Below, piece after piece: positions 32,137 to 39,603 of a stretch of DNA of 64,000 bases. The notes under the pieces are model-generated. The model saw only the letters and a program-made list of their open reading frames with translations. It made no database searches and was not told the origin of the DNA. The translations under genes and the position numbers were made by a program. This stretch comes from Streptomyces sp. NBC_00448 (GTDB lineage Bacteria > Actinomycetota > Actinomycetes > Streptomycetales > Streptomycetaceae): the NCBI RefSeq assembly GCF_036014115.1, contig NZ_CP107913.1, positions 4,697,001 through 4,761,000 of the forward strand, given 5' to 3'. The number at the start of each line of letters is the position of its first letter. Position 1 is the stretch's first letter.

Positions 32137-32802
32137 GTGGACGTGTACGAAGCCGTGGACAGCCGCCGGGCCGTGCGGGCGTTCAGCGACGAACCGGTGG
32201 CCCGGGACGTGCTCGAACGCGTGCTGGCCGCGGCGACGCGGGCGCCGTCGAGCGGGAACCTCCAGCCCTGGCGCGTGTACGTCGTGACCGGCGAGCCGCT
32301 GGCCGCGCTCAAGCGGCGCGCGACGGCCCGGGCCCGGGCGGGCGACCCCGGCGACGACCGGGAGTACCCGATGTACCCGGCCGAGCTCGTCCCGCCCTAC
32401 CGCGACCGCTTCGCCGCCGCGGCCGCCCAGCGGTACCAGGCGCTCGGCGTCGCGCGGGACGACGCGGACCGCCCCGCGAAGATCGCCGCCCTGAACTCCG
32501 CGGCCTTCGGCGCCCCGGTCGTCCTGTTCTGCTATCTCGACCGGACCATGGGCCCCGGACAGTGGGCCGACGCCGGGATGTACCTGCAGACGGTCATGCT
32601 CCTGCTGCGGGCGGAGGGCCTGCACAGCTGCCCCCAGGTGATGTGGACGATGTACCGCAGGACGGTCGGCGAGACCACCGGCGCCGGCGACGGCCTCGTC
32701 CTGCTGTGCGGCCTCGCCGTGGGCCACGAGCGGGACCGCGTCCCGCCGTTGCGCACGGACCGCGCGGACATGACGGAGACGGTCCGCTTCATCGGCCCGT
32801 GA
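32137..32802 (+). CDS. Nitroreductase-family FMN oxidoreductase
   Basis: A 221-residue nitroreductase: VYEAVDSRRAVRAFSDEPVA is the N-terminal FMN-phosphate motif (SRRAxRxF), RAPSSGNLQPWRVYVVTGEP binds FMN, and LCGLAVGHERDRVPPLRTDR is the C-terminal FMN-binding stretch ending near FIGP. The family reduces nitroaromatics, quinones or enoates with NAD(P)H. GTG 32137 has GGGAGG about ten bases upstream. It is transcribed alone after the acyltransferase gene, with 120 bases between. Substrate unknown. Confidence 0.9.
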   Translation: MDVYEAVDSRRAVRAFSDEPVARDVLERVLAAATRAPSSGNLQPWRVYVVTGEPLAALKRRATARARAGDPGDDREYPMYPAELVPPYRDRFAAAAAQRYQALGVARDDADRPAKIAALNSAAFGAPVVLFCYLDRTMGPGQWADAGMYLQTVMLLLRAEGLHSCPQVMWTMYRRTVGETTGAGDGLVLLCGLAVGHERDRVPPLRTDRADMTETVRFIGP

Positions 32803-33409
32803 CAGCCGGCGCGGCGGCCGTGAACGGCCATGCGGGCCAGGGGAGTTCGCCGCACCGGCGAACGCCGCACGGGCCGACCGGCGAACGGCGCGACCGGGGG
32901 AAGTAACTCCCCACTGGAGTACGCGCGGGTTCCCCCGAGTGCTGAAGTAGCGCGTGGCCGCCCGCGACGCCGCCGGACAGGACCAGGTCGACGCGGCCAT
33001 CCCCGACGCACTGCCTTACCGGCGCGTCAGCGTGACCACGGTCCTGAACAAGACCGGGCTGTCGGCCCCGGATCTCGACTACGAGGTCTCCGAGGTTGCT
33101 GTGCACTGCCTTTCATGGAGCCGGCGCCAAGTAGGCGACGCCTGTACGCACTGGCGTGGCAAATACGCTGACCAGCAGGGCTGTTGTGAACGATGCGGCG
33201 CCGGGCCGCTTCCTCTACCAGCCGCCCGACATCACCGATGCTGTCACCGCGGTCAAAGGCTCGCGCGCCCACGAACGCGCAGTGGCCCTCCGGTCGCTCT
33301 TCCAGCCCTGAAACACGCCAAGTTCGCCTTCAGCGCCCCCACCCGTGGCCCGCACGTCACCCGCCGCGAGCCCCTGGCCCCCGCTGAGAACTGAGACGCA
33401 TGGGTAAGC
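32803..33409. other. Intergenic stretch with gene fragments, no intact recognisable gene
   Basis: About 600 bases with mixed base composition and broken frames. A GTG-started frame at 32954 gives protein-like sequence for about 55 residues (GLSAPDLDYEVSEVAVHCLS) and then degenerates. A second short frame at 33186-33311 and a protein-like end (HAKFAFSAPTRGPHVTRREP) at about 33310-33394 follow in other frames. These look like remnants of one or more decayed genes. No transposase was seen. Confidence 0.45.
33186..33311 (+). pseudogene. Possible 41-residue ORF or gene remnant
   Basis: A GTG-started frame reading VNDAAPGRFLYQPPDITDAV and ending RAHERAVALRSLFQP. The amino-acid mix is protein-like rather than the Arg/Pro/Ala shadow type, but there is no clear ribosome-binding site and no family recognised. 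It could be the end of a decayed gene. Confidence 0.3.
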
Positions 33410-34384
33410 TCAGGCGCTGACCAGTTTCAGTGCCTGCTTCAGGTTGTACTCGGCGATGCCCGCCATGAAGGCCCCGTCGGGGAAGTCCCCGTCGAGTAGC
33501 CGCAACGGACCCGCCGTCAGCGAAAGTCGCTGTGCGAGCATGTAGAGCGCGATCCGGTCCTGGTCCAAGCCGTCCACCTCCAGCGGCTGGTAGACGCCAG
33601 GCAGACGGATTCGTAGAAAAACGTGCTCCCACTCGACATCGAAGTACATCAATCCCTCGATGTCGATCACCACGGGGTTCCCGTCCGCGTCCACCAGCAC
33701 ATGGTCGGGCCCCAACTCGCCGTGCACGACCGCGTACTCCGTGCGCGGCCGCACCGCCGCCGCCAGGCCCAGCAGCCGCTCTTCCAGTCGGCCGCGGACA
33801 CCCATGATCCGCGGATCGCGCGAGGCCGCCTCGGCAAGGTCCCGCAGCGCACGGTCAAGAACCACACCCTCGCACGACGTACCGCGCGACGTTCCTCCAC
33901 CATCGACCACGGCCACCTTGCCGTACGCCGATGCCCGGTAACCTCGCATCGCCTCCAGCGACTCCGCAAGCCGGACCATGACCACAGCCGCCGCGCCCGG
34001 GTCGCGCGCGATCAACTTCTCAAGGCTCGCCCCCGGAAGGTCCTCGACGATCGCAAGGTCCGCTTGGCAGTAGGCACCGTCGCGGTCGAGGAGACGTATT
34101 GCTGGGACGCGGACGCCGAGCCCGTCCAGCCGCGCGTGCGCGGCCTGGAACAGATCGAGCCCGAGGCCGGGTGAGAACGGGTCAGTGAGGTCGTCGTCGC
34201 CCTCGACCGCCGGCCAGTAGTTCTCGGTGTCGTCCCACAAATAGGCAATCGCCGTGCTCCCGTCGTCCATCACCAGGCGGTACACACCCTTCTTGCTGCC
34301 GCCTGCGACCCGCTCGACCCCCTCCAACCGCCGCCCGCCACCCAGCGCGGCGCGCGCCGCCCCCGCCAACTGCTCCCGAGTCAC
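33410..34384 (-). CDS. Phosphotransferase/kinase-like protein (APH fold)
   Basis: A 324-residue protein kinase-like/APH-fold protein. GGSKKGVYRLVMDDGSTAIA is the nucleotide loop, DLAIVEDLPGASLEKLI the hinge, and YAVVHGELGPDHVLVDADGN followed by PVVIDIEGLMYFDVEWEH the catalytic and metal sites. The usual HGDLHPGN is HGELGPDH here, so the catalytic Asp is Glu, while the metal-binding Asp of the DIEG motif is kept. Activity may be altered. GTG 34384 (VTREQLAGAARAAL) is taken as the start; the frame stays open to 34504. Substrate unknown. It converges on the decayed stretch and is divergent from the leucine-rich-repeat gene. Confidence 0.75.
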   Translation of the reverse strand: MTREQLAGAARAALGGGRRLEGVERVAGGSKKGVYRLVMDDGSTAIAYLWDDTENYWPAVEGDDDLTDPFSPGLGLDLFQAAHARLDGLGVRVPAIRLLDRDGAYCQADLAIVEDLPGASLEKLIARDPGAAAVVMVRLAESLEAMRGYRASAYGKVAVVDGGGTSRGTSCEGVVLDRALRDLAEAASRDPRIMGVRGRLEERLLGLAAAVRPRTEYAVVHGELGPDHVLVDADGNPVVIDIEGLMYFDVEWEHVFLRIRLPGVYQPLEVDGLDQDRIALYMLAQRLSLTAGPLRLLDGDFPDGAFMAGIAEYNLKQALKLVSA

Positions 34385-34726
34385 TGCCCTGGGTGCCACG
34401 TCCCGAACCACCTCTCCATCACGACAACCCGCGAACCTTACGGGAGCACCAGCGAGGAGGCGACTGACTTCAACCGCATCCGGGTCCCCGCGAGCCAGGA
34501 TCACTCACGGACAGGGACTCGTGGACTGCCCGCGGGGAACTCGTGGCGGTCGAGTTGGGCACCCCGTACACCTGGTGACGGGCGTGGTGCGGGTGCAGCG
34601 CGAGGTGGCCGCACCCGAGCCAAGGTCAGCGGCGAGCTGGTTGGTGAGGAGGGGGCGGACCCGGGCGCGGATGCCGGACTTGCCGGGAACGGCCCATGGT
34701 GGCGGCCATGGACGAGGATGACCGCC
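34385..34726. other. Divergent intergenic region
   Basis: About 340 bases between the APH-like gene and the LRV protein gene, or 222 if the APH-like protein starts at 34504. It must contain both promoters; no convincing element was seen. Confidence 0.35.
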
Positions 34727-36328
34727 ATGACGGAGGAGAACAGCGCACGGGACGATCTGCTCGGCCGCGCCGGTCCGGACACGCCCGCACAGGGCCCGGC
34801 CGTGGAACGCCCGGACGGGCACGGGACCGGCTGGGACACCATTCCCGAACGGCCCGACGCCCTGGACGAGTTGCGCGGGTCCTGGCGCGACGGGCTCGCC
34901 AGGAACACCGCGGCACCCGCGTCCGTGCTGCATCGCCTGCTCGACGTCGCACCCGACGAACGGTTCCAGAGCTGGCTGATCCACCGCGAGCTCCCGGAGG
35001 AGGTGATCGCGTCCTGGCTCGCGCATCCCGAGTGGCGCGTGCGCAAGGGGCTGGCCGAGCGCTGGCAGCTCGACGCCGAACAGCGATCCCGACTGCTGCG
35101 CGATCCGGACCCCCAGCACCGTTGGATCATCCTCACCTGTGCCGTGGACGGCCGATCGGCGCTCACCGACGCGGCGTACGCCCGGCTCGCCGACGACCCC
35201 AGCCCGCGGGTGCGCGCCGAGCTGGCACTCCACGGCGACCTGCCGGTCCGGCATCTCACCGCGCTCGCGGCCGACCCGGACACCGAGGTCCGGGTGCGGG
35301 CCGCGCCGCGTGCCTGGCCGCACCTGGACGCCCCGGCCCGGGCGGCCCTCCTCGCCGACCCCGACGACGGCGTGCGGGCCGAGGCCGTCCTGCGGCACCA
35401 CCGCTCCGCACCGCTGCCGACGGCCGGCTTCGCCGCGCTCCCCCACGACAGCCACCGGGAACGTGCCGCCGAGAGCTGCGTGCTCGCCCGTGAACTGGCC
35501 GAGCGACTGGTCCACGGCGCTGACACCCGGCTGCGGCATGCCACCGCGCGCAACCCGCACCTGGACCCCGACCTGGTCGCGCTCCTCGGCCGGGACGACG
35601 ATCCGGGCATCCGCTGGGCGGTCTCCCTCCGGCCGGACCTCACCGAGGCCGAACGCGCCTCCGTCACCGTCGAGTTCGACCCGAGAGCACGCTGCAACCC
35701 GCTCCCCTGGGTGCTGAAGCTGAGAGGCGACGACGACGCCGTACGCCGCTGCACCACCTCCGCGCACGTGATGCTGCGTCGCAGCGCCGCGTGCATCAAG
35801 GACCTGCCACCCGACGTGATCGACCTGCTGACCCACGACGAGGACTGGGTCGTACGGCTCTTCCTGGCCGAACACTGCGCCCAGGCCCCGGCCGAGGTCC
35901 TGCTGGAGCTGGTGCAGAGCTGGAACGGCTACTCGGCCGCGCGGACGGTCGCGCACCCCAACTTCCCCCGCGGGCAGGTTCTTCGCCTTGCGGACGACCC
36001 CGACCCGCTCAAGCGCGCACTCGCGCTCCTCGATCCCGAGGCGCCGGCCGAACTGGTGGAGCGGTTCGGCCGGGACCCGGACCCGGATGTCCGCCGACGG
36101 GCTCTGCACGATCCGCGACTGTCCGCCGCGTCGGTGATCCGCCTGCTCGACGATCCGGAACGCGGCATCAGGAGTGCGGCAGCCGCCGATCCGCGGCTGC
36201 CCGCGCGTGCCGTCGCCGAGTTGCTGTGCGACACCGCGACCGCGGCCCAGGCCGCCGCGAATCCCGGCATACCCGAGGCCGTGATGCACCGTCTTCTGGA
36301 TCGGCGGCCGCGGGTGGAGCGGGGCTGA
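34727..36328 (+). CDS. Leucine-rich repeat variant (LRV)/HEAT-like repeat protein
   Basis: A 533-residue soluble repeat protein. Units of about 24 residues recur throughout, each with a pattern like LADDPSPRVRAELALHGDLP, LLADPDDGVRAEAVLRHHRS, LLTHDEDWVVRLFLAEHCAQ and LLDDPERGIRSAAAADPRLP: a Leu-rich first helix, D-P/D-D turn, then V/I-R-x-A second helix. These match LRV repeats described in nitrogen-fixing bacteria and common in actinomycetes; they are thought to mediate protein-protein contacts. ATG 34727 has GAGG nine bases upstream; ATG 34718 is possible. It is transcribed alone. Function unknown. Confidence 0.85.
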   Translation: MTEENSARDDLLGRAGPDTPAQGPAVERPDGHGTGWDTIPERPDALDELRGSWRDGLARNTAAPASVLHRLLDVAPDERFQSWLIHRELPEEVIASWLAHPEWRVRKGLAERWQLDAEQRSRLLRDPDPQHRWIILTCAVDGRSALTDAAYARLADDPSPRVRAELALHGDLPVRHLTALAADPDTEVRVRAAPRAWPHLDAPARAALLADPDDGVRAEAVLRHHRSAPLPTAGFAALPHDSHRERAAESCVLARELAERLVHGADTRLRHATARNPHLDPDLVALLGRDDDPGIRWAVSLRPDLTEAERASVTVEFDPRARCNPLPWVLKLRGDDDAVRRCTTSAHVMLRRSAACIKDLPPDVIDLLTHDEDWVVRLFLAEHCAQAPAEVLLELVQSWNGYSAARTVAHPNFPRGQVLRLADDPDPLKRALALLDPEAPAELVERFGRDPDPDVRRRALHDPRLSAASVIRLLDDPERGIRSAAAADPRLPARAVAELLCDTATAAQAAANPGIPEAVMHRLLDRRPRVERG

Positions 36329-36365
36329 ACCGCGTTCCGCGTCCCGCGGGCGGTCAGAGGCGGGC

Positions 36366-36947
36366 TCAGTCCGGTGCGGGGGCGAAGCGGGCGATCAGCA
36401 GGGAAAGCCGGTGGGCGCGGGCGGGTTCGGGGAGGCGGCCGCTGCGGGTGAGGGTGACCAGGCCGTGCAGTCCGGCCCAGAAGGTCTCGGTGAGGACGCC
36501 CGGGTCGTCGCCGGCGGCGAGCGGCCGGACGGCCCGGAGGATCTCACCGAAGGCGTCGTGCAGGGCGGCGGGGGCTTCCGGGGTGGCGAAGGGCAGTTCG
36601 ACGGCATGGGTGAACATCGCGTCGTAGAGCGCCGGGCGCTGCCGCGAGAAGGAGGTGTACGCCGCCCCCACCGCGGTGAGGGCCGCACGGGCGCCGTGGG
36701 CCGCGGTGCGCGCCGCCCGTAGCTCGGTGGCGAGTTCGGCGCTGCCCTGTACGGCGACGGCGGCCATGATGGCGCCCTTGCCCTTGAAGTGGCTGTACAG
36801 GACGGGCTGGCTGTACTCGATCTCGGTGGCGAGCCGCCGGGTGGTGACGGCGTCCCAGCCCTCCGCCTCCGCGAGTTCCCGCGCGGTCGTGACAATCAAC
36901 TGCTCGCGCTCCGCTCGTTCGCGCTCCCGGCGCGTCTGGATCGACAT
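36366..36947 (-). CDS. TetR-family transcriptional regulator (WHG domain)
   Basis: A 193-residue TetR regulator. The N-terminal HTH is IVTTARELAEAEGWDAVTTR followed by RLATEIEYSQPVLYSHFKGK. The ligand domain has the WHG pattern (TFWAGLHGLVTLTRSGRLP). It is divergent from the DUF4267 membrane protein gene; two CTAGC-type palindromes lie between them and are the probable operators. It should repress itself and the DUF4267 gene until a hydrophobic ligand binds. Confidence 0.92.
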   Translation of the reverse strand: MSIQTRRERERAEREQLIVTTARELAEAEGWDAVTTRRLATEIEYSQPVLYSHFKGKGAIMAAVAVQGSAELATELRAARTAAHGARAALTAVGAAYTSFSRQRPALYDAMFTHAVELPFATPEAPAALHDAFGEILRAVRPLAAGDDPGVLTETFWAGLHGLVTLTRSGRLPEPARAHRLSLLIARFAPAPD

Positions 36948-36953
36948 GACCCG

Positions 36954-37022
36954 ATTCTAGCATCGCTAGAATTCGTGCCGTCGATCTGCTAGCTTCGTTC
37001 CTGTCGCTAGCACCGCTAGAAT
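36954..37022. promoter_or_regulatory. TetR operators (two CTAGC-type palindromes)
   Basis: ATTCTAGC-ATC-GCTAGAAT at 36954-36972 is a perfect 8-bp inverted repeat with a 3-base spacer. A second copy, CTAGC-ACC-GCTAGAAT at 37007-37022, has five perfectly paired bases and the same spacing. Further CTAG motifs lie between. Placement between a tetR gene and its divergent neighbour, and two similar sites, fit autoregulation. Confidence 0.8.
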
Positions 37023-37042
37023 CGCTGGAACGGAGATTCGCC

Positions 37043-37411
37043 ATGACCGCCACCGCGTACACCCTCGCCGTCGTCCTCAACCTCTTCGTGCTCTTCATCG
37101 GGGCCCGGTTCCTGCTCCAGCCCCGGCCCTCCGCCGCCGGTTACGGCGTGCCCGCCAAGCCGGACGGCGATGCCGCCTTCCTCACCGTCAAGGGCGTTCG
37201 GGACGGCACGTACGGCGTGCTCGGCCTGGTGCTGCTGATCCTGGTGGGCGCCCGCGCCGAAGCCTGGTTCATGCTGGTGGTGGCGCTGCTGCCGCTCGCC
37301 GACACCCTGATAGTGCTGCGCCACGGCGGCACCCGGGCGGTCGCGTTCGGCATCCACTTCGCCACCGCCGTCACCCTCCTGATCAGCGCCGGCCTGCTCT
37401 TCGCCGTCTGA
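37043..37411 (+). CDS. DUF4267 small integral membrane protein
   Basis: A 122-residue protein with four predicted membrane helices (YTLAVVLNLFVLFIGARFLL; YGVLGLVLLILVG; FMLVVALLPLADTLIVL; FATAVTLLISAGLLFAV). The GYGVPAKPDGDAAFLTVKGV segment between helices 1 and 2 is the DUF4267 signature. DUF4267 proteins are often controlled by a divergent TetR gene, as here. Function unknown; a role in response to a membrane-active compound is plausible. Confidence 0.88.
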   Translation: MTATAYTLAVVLNLFVLFIGARFLLQPRPSAAGYGVPAKPDGDAAFLTVKGVRDGTYGVLGLVLLILVGARAEAWFMLVVALLPLADTLIVLRHGGTRAVAFGIHFATAVTLLISAGLLFAV

Positions 37412-37526
37412 GCCGGCCGCCGCCGTACGCCCCCCCCCACCGCCTCGACCTGCGGACTTCCGGCGGTCGTGCGACGGTGGAACGACCCCTGGCCCGTCAC
37501 GGCCGGTGCGCGAAAGGCGGAGTGCC

Positions 37527-38126
37527 ATGACCCATCTCTCCGGCGATGTCCCAGGAGGCGCGCTCGGCGCGCTCGCCCGATCCGCCTGGCAGGTGCTGCT
37601 CACCGCCGGGATCGCCGCGATCGTCCTGGGCGTCATCGTCCTCGCCTGGCCCCACTCGACGCTGCTGGTGGTGGGCATCCTGTTCGGCGTCTACCTGGTG
37701 GCGAGCGGCATCCTCCAACTGGCCGGCGCCTTCGGCCCGCACGTGCCCGGCGGCATGCGGGCGCTGTCCTTCGTCACCGGGGCGCTGAGCGTGCTGCTCG
37801 GGTTGATCTGCTTCCGCGGCGCCGCGGAGTCACTGCTGCTGCTGGCGCTGTGGATCGGCTTCGGCTGGCTGCTGCGCGGGATCATGATGATCGCCGTCGC
37901 GGTCTCCACCGAGGACCTGCCGGCCCGCGGCTGGCAGGTGTTCTTCGGCGCGATCACGCTCGTGGCGGGCATCGTGCTGATCGTCTCCCCCTTCGGCTCG
38001 CTGACCGCCCTCACGATCGTCTCCGGCGTCTGGCTGATCGTCCTGGGCGTGGCCGAGGTCGTCCACGCGATCAGCCTCCGTTCCCTGACCACCCACCCCC
38101 GCCCGCCCGCCCCCACCCCCGCCTGA
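37527..38126 (+). CDS. HdeD-family (DUF308) membrane protein
   Basis: A 199-residue protein with six predicted helices in three repeats, each starting with a W-x-V-L/F-x-x-G-like turn (SAWQVLLTAGIAAIVLGVIV, FGVYLVASGILQLAGAFG, GWQVFFGAITLVAGIVLIV). This is the DUF308/HdeD pattern linked to acid stress in enterobacteria; in actinomycetes the role is unknown. ATG 37527 gives the correct N-terminus; the in-frame 37506 adds only basic residues. Its 3' end abuts a truncated toxin gene remnant without a gap. Confidence 0.88.
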   Translation: MTHLSGDVPGGALGALARSAWQVLLTAGIAAIVLGVIVLAWPHSTLLVVGILFGVYLVASGILQLAGAFGPHVPGGMRALSFVTGALSVLLGLICFRGAAESLLLLALWIGFGWLLRGIMMIAVAVSTEDLPARGWQVFFGAITLVAGIVLIVSPFGSLTALTIVSGVWLIVLGVAEVVHAISLRSLTTHPRPPAPTPA

Positions 38127-38443
38127 GCACGCGGCAGAGCGCCTTCTCGATGCCCCGACCACCCTCGGCGAGCCCTACTCCCGTTACTTGGGCGACGGAT
38201 TACGGGAACTGCGCTTCGGGTTGGGGCACGACGCCAACGCCATCCGCCTGACCTACTGGCTCGCAGACAACCGCCGTATCGTCCTCCTGACCGTGTTCCG
38301 CAAGACGAGGATGCGCGAAGATGCCGAGGTCGCCCGCGCCAAGCAAGCAAGCAAGCAAGCAAGCAATGAAAGTGTGCGAGGCGGAGCGCCACTCCGCGCA
38401 TGACGAGTTCAGTCGCGAGATCACCAAGGGAGAGGGCCGATGA
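38127..38443 (+). pseudogene. HigB/Gp49-like toxin gene, N-terminally truncated and frameshifted by an AAGC repeat
   Basis: The frame contains the conserved body of a RelE-superfamily toxin (DUF891 type): TTLGEPYSRYLGDGLRELRF, then NAIRLTYWLADNRRIVLLT and VFRKTRMREDAEVARAK. The roughly 45 N-terminal residues expected for the family are missing; the frame runs straight into the end of the HdeD-like gene. After VARAK the tetranucleotide AAGC is repeated six times (38341-38364) and shifts the frame. In the shifted frame the normal C-terminus continues (MKVCEAERHSAHDEFSREIT, ending GEGR) to a TGA overlapping the antitoxin ATG. Two, five or eight AAGC units would restore this frame. With both defects no active toxin is expected. 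Confidence 0.75.
38341..38364 (+). repeat. (AAGC)6 tetranucleotide microsatellite
   Basis: Six exact tandem AAGC units inside the toxin remnant; the likely ancestral state is two units, reading Lys-Gln before Ala-Met. Slipped-strand replication here would change the reading frame. Confidence 0.95.
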
Positions 38444-38772
38444 ACCACAGTCGGTGGAAGCTCGCGCGCGAGCGCGCCATCGCGCAGGGCGGTACGGACG
38501 CGCCTGAGGTCGAAGCGATGCGCACCGAGATCCGCATGGCGTTCGACCTCGGACAGGCCGTCCACGACCGCCGGACCGAGCTGGGCGTCTCCCAGAGCGA
38601 ACTCGTCAGGCGAGCGAGCAGGACCCAGCCGCAGGTCTCCAAGCTCGAGCTGGGCGGCACGGTTCCCACGCTCCCGCTCCTGGCGCGCCTCGCCAATGCC
38701 CTCGACGCGTCTCTCAACATCGCCGTCGACGGCGACACCTCGTCCGTCGTCTTCACGGCACATGCCGCTTGA
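38440..38772 (+). CDS. HigA-like antitoxin, XRE family
   Basis: A 110-residue protein. Residues 35-95 form the HTH: DLGQAVHDRRTELGVSQSEL, VRRASRTQPQVSKLELGGTV, then LPLLARLANALDASLNIAVD, the arrangement of toxin-antitoxin HigA/HipB-like antitoxins. The ATG overlaps (ATGA) the ancestral stop of the decayed toxin gene, showing that the two were coupled. The antitoxin is intact while the toxin is broken, so it is now a lone antitoxin that could still act as a DNA-binding regulator or neutralise a related toxin. Confidence 0.85.
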   Translation: MNHSRWKLARERAIAQGGTDAPEVEAMRTEIRMAFDLGQAVHDRRTELGVSQSELVRRASRTQPQVSKLELGGTVPTLPLLARLANALDASLNIAVDGDTSSVVFTAHAA

Positions 38773-38844
38773 GTCGGGCGGTTGACGTCCCGCTCGGAAT
38801 CGTCCGGCAGCACGGCCGGAACGGGTTCGCGGCGGGAGCGGTTT

Positions 38845-38882
38845 CGCGCGGGCTCGCGCGGGCTCGCGCGGGCTCGCGCGGG
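38845..38882. repeat. 10-bp tandem repeat (GGCTCGCGCG)x3
   Basis: Three exact copies of GGCTCGCGCG at 38851-38880 with partial units on both sides, between the antitoxin and lipoprotein genes. Confidence 0.9.
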
Positions 38883-39016
38883 TGTTCGTCGCGGTCGTAT
38901 GACAGCTGTCACCGTCTCGTCACAGGGAACGCACCGCGGAAACCCCTTGCGACGGCTCACCCTCCTCATGGGTGTCAGTCGACGCACATGACCAGATCGT
39001 CGCATAGGGGAAAAAC

Positions 39017-39526
39017 ATGAACCGCCGTACCGCGCTCACCACCGTCGTCCTGGGCTCAGCCGCCGTGCTCCTCGGCACCGCGTGCGGGTCGTCCTATGCC
39101 GCTTCGGGCACGCCGTCGGGCGGCGCCAAGGCGGTCGGCACCGTGGCGAAGGCGTCCGCGCAGGTGTCCGCGACGGCGGGCGGCAACTGGAAGGCGTGCT
39201 ACAAGCCGAAGGGCTACGACCACTTCTTCGCGTACCACTCCGCCAAGCTCGTCAAGGGCAAGGTCACGGTCCGCGTCACCCCGGAGACCTGCAAGGTGAA
39301 CACGCACAACGACGAGGACGTCGTCTACACGCCGAGCGGCGCGGCCCGCTCCCTCGTCGTCCCCTCCACCGCCTCCGTCAAGGTCCTCAACCTCAACGTC
39401 GACACGTCCCCGCACAAGGTCGCCCCGCGCTGGCTGGTCTCCCACAAGCTGACCAACGCGGACTTCTACTACCGTGTCAACAGCAAGAACCAGGTCACCG
39501 CCATGGAGGAGATCTACCACCCGTAG
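39017..39526 (+). CDS. Secreted lipoprotein of unknown function
   Basis: A 169-residue lipoprotein: MNRRTALTTVVLGSAAVLLG leads to the lipobox LGTAC (Cys 23). A short Ala/Ser/Gly linker is followed by a 110-residue domain with two Cys residues (WKACYKPKG and PETCKVNTHND), probably a disulfide. The domain ends LTNADFYYRVNSKNQVTAME. No family recognised. ATG 39017 follows GGGGAAAAAC. An imperfect GC-rich hairpin separates it from the convergent MFS gene. Confidence 0.75.
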   Translation: MNRRTALTTVVLGSAAVLLGTACGSSYAASGTPSGGAKAVGTVAKASAQVSATAGGNWKACYKPKGYDHFFAYHSAKLVKGKVTVRVTPETCKVNTHNDEDVVYTPSGAARSLVVPSTASVKVLNLNVDTSPHKVAPRWLVSHKLTNADFYYRVNSKNQVTAMEEIYHP

Positions 39527-39533
39527 GCAGCAC

Positions 39534-39582
39534 GGGCGCCCGGGTGCCGCGGCATCGTACGCACGCGGCCCCCGGGGGCGCC
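39534..39582. terminator. Bidirectional GC-rich hairpin
   Basis: An imperfect inverted repeat (GGGCGCCCGGGTGCCGCG ... CGCGGCCCCCGGGGGCGC) lies between the convergent lipoprotein and MFS genes. Confidence 0.5.
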
Positions 39583-39603
39583 GAAAGCCACGGTCGCCGA
39601 GGG

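Noticed and set aside
29755..33000. 1081-codon open frame on the minus strand
   Set aside because: It is antisense to the acyltransferase and nitroreductase genes; its translation is Arg/Gly/Val-rich with no domain, caused by high GC at third codon positions.
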